Source: Treponema sp.
Lineage (GTDB): Bacteria; Spirochaetota; Spirochaetia; Treponematales; Treponemataceae
Reading direction: 5' to 3'
DNA length: 10,921 nucleotides
NCBI GenBank assembly: GCA_016282455.1
Contig: JAEEKM010000031.1
Location: 1 to 10,921, forward strand
Part shown: positions 6,848-10,921 of the stretch, piece by piece
How positions within the stretch are numbered: position 1 is the stretch's first letter
Layout of the letters: each line of letters begins with the position of its first letter
Made by a program: the position numbers and the translations under genes
Notes under the pieces: generated by a model
What the model was told of the DNA's origin: nothing
Database searches by the model: none
The model's input: only the letters and a program-made list of their open reading frames with translations

Positions 6848-8119
6848 TTATATTTTAAGTTCACCGGTTTCAAGAACCGTTACTTCTTTTCCATCTGCGT
6901 AGGTAAAAACAATTGTCGGATTTCTTACCACACCATCAAAGTGAATGAGGGCAGGTGCATCTCCGTCATAATTCTGACCGATTGCAAAGTGACAGGTACG
7001 GAAGGCTTTTTCATCTTCAAGCATGTTGCCGGTAATATTTGCAGAAGGATTAAGACCTATTCCAAGTTCACCAATGTTTCTGGCATTTCTTGCATAAACC
7101 ACTCCCATTCCGGAAGGAAGTTTTCCTGCAAGTTCCAGGGCAAGGCTTTCCTTTTCTGCAGAAGTAATGTCTTTTAAAAGCCGCTTTGCTTCTTCGCCGC
7201 CGCTCACTTCCTTTACAAAACCGTCAGTCACTTTTACGGTAATTGGAGTTTCAAGAAGTGCGTCTCCGTCAGAAAAAGTCATGCTTCCGTCAAAAACAAT
7301 TACACCGTTTGTTCCGGAAGTTTCCGTTGTTTTTTCAGGGGCAGATTCATTTGTTTCTGCTCCCTCAGGCTTATCTGTTTTTGCATTTTTAGAACTGACA
7401 TTTTTTATCATGTCCACTGCTTCAGAAAGACTTGCCTTTACAGAAGAAACTTTTTTTGCCGCTTCAAGACCAGCGGTATTTCCGCTTCCCACAAGAGGAC
7501 TTATAAATACTTCTCCGGCAGGAATGTTTCCTCCGCTTCCGGGTGTAGAAAAATCTCCGTCATCACTCATGGCTTTTCTTCCTGTAACGGGAACAGTTAC
7601 ATCTGTTCCATTGGGAGAAGTTACATGAACACTGACTACATTTTCATAGGCGGCACAAAGTTTTTTGCATCTTTCAGAAAGCTGCTTATAGTCAATCATA
7701 ACAGTGCGGTTAAACATGTCCAGTGTAAGTCCTGGTGTCCAGACTGCACGGCTGCATTTTTTCCCGTCAAGCAAAAGGTCAAAGGCACTGTCAAAAGTTT
7801 TTCCCTCATACTCGTAGGGATGGGCAATTGCTTCTTCGTCCCGGCCAAGTTTATGTGCACTGATTGAAAGAATTATATCCGGCTCACTTTTTATGGCACC
7901 AATCACAGAAGGTTCTGCGTAATCACTGGAAGTTTTTGTCTGCTGAAAAACAAGCACTGGTTTTGCACCAGCCTCGCTTAAGGCAGTAAACAGATCCTGA
8001 GCCATTACATTTGTTTCTGGGTTTGCAATGATAAGTGCCCTTTCATTTTTCTTTACTTTAAGCACATCCTCCACAACTGTCTGTGAAGGGCTTTTATCCT
8101 GTCTGGAAAAGATTCCCAT
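6848..8119 (-). CDS. M29-like (aminopeptidase T family) metallo-aminopeptidase
   Basis: Predicted to remove N-terminal residues from peptides in the cytoplasm using two metal ions. Seen in 423 residues: NIPAGEVFISP with E203, RNIGELGIGLNP with E351, NITGNMLEDEK (361-371), CHFAIG with H377, and IHFDGVVRNPT with H393 and D395. These correspond to the five metal ligands (Glu, Glu, His, His, Asp) known for Thermus aminopeptidase T. The N-terminal half (about 30-130) reads like the family's alpha/beta domain (ERALIIANPETN). Odd: about 60 residues at 211-272, rich in Ser, Thr, Lys and Glu, are inserted between the first ligand and the conserved FDGSM segment. No signal peptide is seen. AGGAG lies 7 nt before the ATG, 12 nt after the stop of the M30-like gene, so it is in the same operon. 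Family assignment is firmer than substrate. Confidence 0.8.
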   Translation of the reverse strand: MGIFSRQDKSPSQTVVEDVLKVKKNERALIIANPETNVMAQDLFTALSEAGAKPVLVFQQTKTSSDYAEPSVIGAIKSEPDIILSISAHKLGRDEEAIAHPYEYEGKTFDSAFDLLLDGKKCSRAVWTPGLTLDMFNRTVMIDYKQLSERCKKLCAAYENVVSVHVTSPNGTDVTVPVTGRKAMSDDGDFSTPGSGGNIPAGEVFISPLVGSGNTAGLEAAKKVSSVKASLSEAVDMIKNVSSKNAKTDKPEGAETNESAPEKTTETSGTNGVIVFDGSMTFSDGDALLETPITVKVTDGFVKEVSGGEEAKRLLKDITSAEKESLALELAGKLPSGMGVVYARNARNIGELGIGLNPSANITGNMLEDEKAFRTCHFAIGQNYDGDAPALIHFDGVVRNPTIVFTYADGKEVTVLETGELKI

Positions 8120-8131
8120 AATTAACTCCTC

Positions 8132-9388
8132 TTATTCTCCGAGTGTGTCCTTTGTTGAAGCATCATAATCGTCATGAACGAGAATGTAAATCTGTTCTCC
8201 ACTGTTACTCCAGCGGGGCAGAGAGAAGGTGTAGGAATCAGCACTTGCAGTTCCAAGCCACATGTGGGCAAAACCACCTGCGGGAAGATCATACCTCTGT
8301 TTTTTCACAAGGGCAGGACCGTAGCGGACAAGTGTTTCCTTTTTTCCGCCGGCACTTTCACTTTCGTAAGTCCACTTGTAGGCTTCTGAAAAAAGATTTA
8401 TGGGTTCAAAAGAATATGTGGTTCCGTCACTGATATAATTGTCTGGAGTCTTGTAGTAAGTGGGAAGGCTTTTTTCCTGAGCATAAGTGGGTCTGAAGCA
8501 GGAAGCAAATGCCCACTCAATCAAAAGGGACTTTCTTGTTACGTCAGTTCCGGTAACAGTTTTTACTGCAGCCACAATGCTTTCCCAGTCCACATACTTA
8601 TTAACGGACATTTCATGCAGAAGTTCTGCACCGCCATATTTTCTTACAAGCCAGGCACCAAAAGCGTAGGCAGAAGAATAACTGTAAACTGCTTCATCGC
8701 CAGAAAGCCAGGTGTCCGCTCCAAGCCAGTAATAGTTTTTATTAAAAGAGGGAAGTCTTGTTGCAGAAGGAGCAGAAGAGGCATCCACCCCAAGTTTTTC
8801 TCTGAGAACATCTTCTACAAGCATGCTCATCATTTCGTTTGACCAGGTGCTTGCAGTAACTGAATTTTTAATTTTTTTGTTTCCGTAGCAGATCATGTGC
8901 TGGAACTCATGGAACATTGTAGAAACCATATCGCCGCTGGGAGAATTATTTATCGGAATCCACCAGCTGTCTGAAGTTATTTTATTATTTTCAAAAGCAC
9001 TTGCGTTAAAATTACACCAGGCAGAGTCGCAGTAAAAAACTTTTCCTCTGTTACTGGACTCGTAGTAACTGGCAGTATCTTCATCCCCAAAAATATCATA
9101 TCTTACAGACTTTGAGTCAAAGCAGGAATCAGCAAAGACCCAGTAGTCTTTAGAGGAGAAAAATCCCAGGGTCCCGCTTGCACTCTCTTTGGTTTTCTTA
9201 AAGTCACCGCCAATGTCATAAACTACAATGTTCACCTTAGTACCGGTTTCACTGAAGTTTTCCATGGGGCTCGATTCTTTTTTGCTGTTTGCATCTGCAA
9301 CATAGAAGACTGAATCAGATTCTTCTCCCATGAGGGCTGTTTCTTCTTTTTTATGTTCAGCAAAAGTGTCTGCAAGTTTTTGCGCCAT
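8132..9388 (-). CDS. Zinc metallopeptidase domain (M30-like), downstream half of the interrupted gene
   Basis: 418 residues from the ATG at 9388, though the frame runs back to the TAA at 9425. Seen: the zinc motif STMFHEFQHMI with HEFQH at 160-164, and TWSNEMMSMLVEDV (181-194) about 20 residues later, where E185 is a plausible third zinc ligand as in gluzincin peptidases. The aromatic-rich stretch KNYYWLGADTWL and the C-terminal KQRYDLPAGG and QIYILVHDDY look like an attached beta domain. The HEFQH pattern and length fit peptidase family M30 (hyicolysin type). Without the upstream half it has no signal peptide and would stay in the cytoplasm. No ribosome-binding site precedes the ATG. Its TAA lies 12 nt before the aminopeptidase ATG. 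Confidence 0.65.
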   Translation of the reverse strand: MAQKLADTFAEHKKEETALMGEESDSVFYVADANSKKESSPMENFSETGTKVNIVVYDIGGDFKKTKESASGTLGFFSSKDYWVFADSCFDSKSVRYDIFGDEDTASYYESSNRGKVFYCDSAWCNFNASAFENNKITSDSWWIPINNSPSGDMVSTMFHEFQHMICYGNKKIKNSVTASTWSNEMMSMLVEDVLREKLGVDASSAPSATRLPSFNKNYYWLGADTWLSGDEAVYSYSSAYAFGAWLVRKYGGAELLHEMSVNKYVDWESIVAAVKTVTGTDVTRKSLLIEWAFASCFRPTYAQEKSLPTYYKTPDNYISDGTTYSFEPINLFSEAYKWTYESESAGGKKETLVRYGPALVKKQRYDLPAGGFAHMWLGTASADSYTFSLPRWSNSGEQIYILVHDDYDASTKDTLGE

Positions 9389-9424
9389 GTCTGTATTTAT
9401 TTTTTTTCCGGAACTTATTGCACT

Positions 9425-10003
9425 TTAGGCATCATCATCAACCCAGACGTAGCAGATAATTTCTCCTGAGTCATCTGTGCCGACCGCACGCAGGGTACAG
9501 TCAATTGTTGTTGTCCAGTCAGAAAGGTTTTCGTCTGTGGGAGCATAAAAAGTCTTTTTGCTTGTATTCACTGTAAATGTTTCTTCAACAGAGGTGTTTG
9601 AGGAAGTATTTGCATTCACTTCCTGAGCAGAACGACTTGCACTCTCAGGGAGATTTGGTTCAGGATACTGTGGATTGTAATCAATGCGGACAATGCCCTC
9701 CTGCTCAGGGGCTGCAGTTTCTGAAAAAGATTCTTCTTCTGAAAGAGAACTTCTTTCAATAACGTCAGTGACGATATATCTGCTTGAAATGGCATCTGTG
9801 GAAGTATTTACCACCACACAGGAAAGATCATGCCCCTTTACACCACTTAAAACAAGCGTGGTTGTATCTGAATCTACCGGCAGAAAATAACTTGAGCCGT
9901 CAAAAGTAACTGACTGGGTTTTTCCGTTAAGCCAGTCTGAATTGCACCCCCAGAAAGCAAGCGCAAGAAAAAGAACACACAGGGTGTAAGAAAATTTTCG
10001 CAT
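9425..10003 (-). CDS. Lipoprotein N-terminal half of the interrupted M30-like peptidase
   Basis: 192 codons before the TAA. Seen: Arg/Lys start, a hydrophobic stretch and the spirochaete-style lipobox AFWGC with Cys20 as the likely lipidated residue, so the product is exported and membrane-anchored. The mature part is rich in Ser, Thr, Asp and Glu, with an acidic linker at about 80-130 (EEESFSETAAPEQE) and beta-type segments on either side, ending CYVWVDDDA at the stop. It has no catalytic motif of its own. GGAGG lies 4 nt before the ATG at 10003. If the stop is real, the cell makes a truncated lipoprotein without the peptidase domain. Calling it an independent lipoprotein is the alternative, but the frame continuity across the stop argues against that. 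Confidence 0.65.
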   Translation of the reverse strand: MRKFSYTLCVLFLALAFWGCNSDWLNGKTQSVTFDGSSYFLPVDSDTTTLVLSGVKGHDLSCVVVNTSTDAISSRYIVTDVIERSSLSEEESFSETAAPEQEGIVRIDYNPQYPEPNLPESASRSAQEVNANTSSNTSVEETFTVNTSKKTFYAPTDENLSDWTTTIDCTLRAVGTDDSGEIICYVWVDDDA

Positions 10004-10030
10004 AAATCCTCCAAAGCGAATGTTAACTAA

Positions 10031-10059
10031 ATTATAATCCGTGGGGAAGTTTAAGACAA
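10031..10059 (-). promoter_or_regulatory. Predicted sigma70-type promoter of the protease operon
   Basis: Minus strand: TTGTCT (10059-10054), 17-nt spacer, perfect TATAAT (10036-10031). Transcription should start near 10024, giving a leader of about 20 nt with GGAGG just before the ATG at 10003. The next four genes are packed within 15 nt of each other, so this is probably the main operon promoter. Confidence 0.65.
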
Positions 10060-10061
10060 GT

Positions 10062-10096
10062 GGATAGGATTTTTGCCTTCTGCAAAAATCCTATCC
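10062..10096. repeat. Perfect 15-bp inverted repeat (hairpin)
   Basis: GGATAGGATTTTTGC at 10062-10076 and its exact reverse complement at 10082-10096 are separated by a 5-nt loop (CTTCT). It sits immediately upstream of the -35 box of the protease operon. It has no T-tail on either strand beyond the stem, so a simple terminator role is uncertain. It could be a REP-like element or a structure insulating the operon from the RNA genes upstream. Confidence 0.75.
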
Positions 10097-10097
10097 G

Positions 10098-10197
10098 GCG
10101 AGTTTGTCTGAAATGAGCATTTCACTTACCGGGCACTTTTGTAAAACAAACTTTTACTTGCTAAAACCCGGTTTATCTTCTTCGTTAACAAACTCGC
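10098..10197. repeat. Nested inverted repeats forming a branched structure
   Basis: Outer arms GCGAGTTTGT (10098-10107) and ACAAACTCGC (10188-10197) pair over 10 bp. Inside are a small hairpin TGAAATG-AG-CATTTCA (10109-10124) and a 6-bp pair ACCGGG (10128-10133) with CCCGGT (10167-10172). Together they could fold as a branched element. No protein can be read across it. It may be part of a larger interspersed repeat. Confidence 0.5.
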
Positions 10198-10220
10198 GGT
10201 CATGTACCGTAAGTGGATGC

Positions 10221-10240
10221 GCCAGCCCTCCATGGCTGGC
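10221..10240. repeat. 7-bp hairpin GCCAGCC/GGCTGGC
   Basis: GCCAGCC (10221-10227) pairs exactly with GGCTGGC (10234-10240) around a 6-nt loop. It is one of several stems in the 10062-10331 noncoding stretch. Confidence 0.5.
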
Positions 10241-10310
10241 TGGTTTGTAATAGTAATGTTACTTGCTCCGAGTAAGTGAAGCCTCCCTGCAATTTTCCAC
10301 CGCCACTGTC

Positions 10311-10331
10311 ATGCCGAATTCATTTCGGCAT
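10311..10331. repeat. REP-like palindrome ATGCCGAA/TTCGGCAT
   Basis: An exact 8-bp stem (10311-10318 with 10324-10331) around a 5-nt loop, flanked by GTC and CTACG. From memory, hairpins of this ATGCCGAA type occur as dispersed intergenic repeats in several bacterial genomes. Only one copy is present here, so the repeat status is inferred. Confidence 0.5.
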
Positions 10332-10396
10332 CTACGCAAGTTACTTTGGGAAAACTGAGTTTAATATAATGAAAATGGATTTGAAAAAGATGATAT

Positions 10397-10412
10397 GAAA
10401 TAAAAAACAAAA
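10397..10412 (-). terminator. Probable U-rich termination tail of ffs
   Basis: Directly after the closing stem of the SRP RNA the minus strand reads TTTTGTTTTTTATTTC. The strong RNA hairpin followed at once by this T-rich run would act as an intrinsic terminator and separate the RNA genes from the protease operon. Confidence 0.45.
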
Positions 10413-10508
10413 GTCCAGATAGACTCTGGCACTACCCCACGCTAAATACCGTTGCTGGATTCCTCCTCTGGCGGGGTTTTCTAACAGGGATATGCAAAGC
10501 ATCTGGAC
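10413..10508 (-). ncRNA. ffs: Signal recognition particle RNA (4.5S type, compact)
   Basis: RNA of the signal recognition particle; binds Ffh and targets membrane and secreted proteins to the translocon. Seen: the ends GTCCAGAT and ATCTGGAC pair over 8 bp, closing a rod of about 96 nt. Its tip reads GGA-GGAA-TCC (plus-strand 10457-10466), the conserved GGAA tetraloop on a 3-bp stem, preceded by CAGA and followed by AGCA, which form the asymmetric internal loop recognised by Ffh. A lower CCG/CGG stem flanks it. No Alu-domain extension is present, so it is the short bacterial type. It lies 5 nt downstream of tRNA-Ser and is followed by a U-rich tail, so the two are probably one transcript. Exact ends are estimated from the terminal stem. 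Confidence 0.85.
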
Positions 10509-10513
10509 AAAAG

Positions 10514-10600
10514 CGGAAAGAGGGGGATTCGAACCCCCGACAGAGTTTCCCCTGTGCACGCCTTCCAAGCGTGGACCTTAAACCACTCGGACATCTTTCC
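10514..10600 (-). tRNA. tRNA-Ser (anticodon GGA)
   Basis: 87 nt. Acceptor GGAAAGA pairs with TCTTTCC, with discriminator G at 10514. The anticodon stem CACGC/GCGTG encloses the loop TTGGAAG, giving anticodon GGA (codons UCC and UCU). A long variable arm (CAGGGGAAACTCTG) is diagnostic of the serine class, and the T-arm is GGGGG-TTCGAAT-CCCCC. No CCA is encoded, so CCA must be added after transcription. ffs begins 5 nt downstream. Confidence 0.95.
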
Positions 10601-10808
10601 AAAAAAAATACAGGACTTTTTGAATCTTAACGCCGGAACATCCAATCACCCTCTGACGTCCGGTTTGTCTGTTTTGCTTTCAGCGGGAGCCTCTTTTCAA
10701 AGCCTGTCACTAACTATCCTGTTGTCAAGATTTTAAGTTCCCGAGAACGCCAGATCAGACCGCTCTCGCCCTTTCAAAACAGAAACAAAATTCAAAAACC
10801 TGTAATAG
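10601..10808. other. Spacer between tRNA-Arg and tRNA-Ser, no gene seen
   Basis: About 208 nt with no convincing ORF. It holds an imperfect inverted repeat, CGAGA (10742-10746) with TCTCG (10764-10768), possibly the end of the tRNA-Arg transcript. It also holds a minus-strand TTGACA (10728-10723) that lacks a good -10 box at the right distance. A promoter for the tRNA-Ser/ffs unit is expected here but I cannot place it confidently. Confidence 0.4.
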
Positions 10809-10883
10809 TGAGACTGACACGATTCGAACGTGCGACCTCCACCTCCGCAGGGTGGCGCTCTAATCCAACTGAGCTACAATCTC
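10809..10883 (-). tRNA. tRNA-Arg (anticodon GCG)
   Basis: 75 nt. Acceptor GAGATTG pairs with CAGTCTC (one G-U pair), discriminator A at 10809. D-arm GCTCAGTTGGATTAGAGC; anticodon stem CCACC/GGTGG with loop CTGCGGA, so the anticodon is GCG at 10848-10846 (codons CGC and CGU); T-arm GCACG-TTCGAAT-CGTGT. No CCA is encoded. A G rather than the usual A (modified to inosine) at position 34 is unusual for this codon box. Confidence 0.9.
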
Positions 10884-10895
10884 AAAAAACTGAAC

Positions 10896-10921
10896 CGGAG
10901 GCGACAGGAGTTGAACCTGCC
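10896..10921 (-). tRNA. 3' end of a further tRNA, truncated by the window edge
   Basis: The minus strand shows a T-arm GCAGG-TTCAACT-CCTGT followed by the acceptor strand CGCCTCC and discriminator G at 10896. The 5' part, including the anticodon, lies outside the window. Discriminator G and an acceptor starting GGAGGCG would suit a serine tRNA, but that is only a guess. No CCA is encoded. It lies 12 nt upstream of tRNA-Arg, so the two are probably co-transcribed. Confidence 0.8.

Larger units (their letters stand above)
8132..10003 (-). pseudogene. M30 (hyicolysin-like) lipoprotein metallopeptidase gene interrupted by one in-frame TAA
   Basis: The two open halves listed separately (9425-10003 and 8132-9388) are in the same reading frame. 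Between them lie only the TAA at 9427-9425 and 12 sense codons (SAISSGKKINTD) leading without a gap into MAQKLADTF. The joined product would be about 623 residues: signal peptide and lipobox, a beta-rich N-terminal domain, then a zinc peptidase domain. A single base change from TAC or TAT (Tyr) to TAA would explain the break. The downstream ATG at 9388 has no ribosome-binding site, so efficient restart is unlikely. Possible readings are a recent pseudogene, a phase-like strain variant, a sequencing error, or stop-codon readthrough. A promoter (10031-10059) and GGAGG before the first ATG are intact, as are the genes downstream in the operon. Confidence 0.75.

Noticed and set aside
10062..10331. 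CRISPR array
   Set aside because: The repeats are individual palindromes of different sequence, with no constant repeat length and no regular spacers.
10341..10568. Minus-strand 75-codon open frame
   Set aside because: It runs through tRNA-Ser and the SRP RNA, so it is a chance reading of stable-RNA genes.
10700..10728. Promoter for tRNA-Ser/ffs based on a perfect TTGACA
   Set aside because: No acceptable -10 box occurs 16-18 nt downstream on the minus strand.

Overview
The window looks like chromosomal DNA from a spirochaete, most likely a Treponema of the host-associated, moderate-GC type. The basis is the combination of an HD-GYP protein, a lipoprotein peptidase resembling treponemal M30 (hyicolysin-like) enzymes, an omptin-type outer-membrane protease, a compact SRP RNA, and tRNA genes without an encoded CCA. 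This is inferred from family resemblance; no database search was possible.

Layout. (1) 1-679, plus strand: the C-terminal part of an HD-GYP cyclic-di-GMP phosphodiesterase that enters from outside the window. (2) 689-1612, minus: pyrB (aspartate carbamoyltransferase catalytic chain) with its own sigma70-type promoter. Upstream of it lies a GC-rich, stem-forming intergenic element at about 1726-1813. (3) 1824-3968, minus: a GH95-fold protein in which the usual catalytic motifs are replaced. Its promoter sits so close to the ATG that the mRNA should be leaderless. (4) 4096-4764, plus: hypB, a nickel-hydrogenase/urease maturation GTPase, transcribed divergently from the GH95 gene out of a 127-bp region holding two back-to-back promoters. 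(5) 4784-10003, minus: a tightly packed operon. In order of transcription it holds an M30-like lipoprotein metallopeptidase broken by one in-frame TAA, an M29-like aminopeptidase, a small exported Glu/Pro/Lys-rich protein, an RluA-type pseudouridine synthase, and an omptin-like protease. Spacings are 12 nt, 15 nt, a 4-nt ATGA overlap and an 8-nt overlap. (6) 10004-10412: a promoter followed by a hairpin-rich, REP-like noncoding stretch. (7) 10413-10921, minus: stable-RNA genes, namely SRP RNA (ffs), tRNA-Ser(GGA), tRNA-Arg(GCG) and the 3' end of a further tRNA.

How the genes fit together. The minus-strand operon combines three predicted proteolytic functions: a surface or periplasmic lipoprotein metallopeptidase, a cytoplasmic-looking aminopeptidase and an outer-membrane protease. 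This suggests peptide scavenging or cell-surface proteolysis. In this sequence the first of the three appears inactivated by a nonsense codon. The most useful points for follow-up are that in-frame stop, the catalytically substituted GH95 protein with its leaderless promoter, the omptin in a protease operon, and the hairpin region before the RNA genes.
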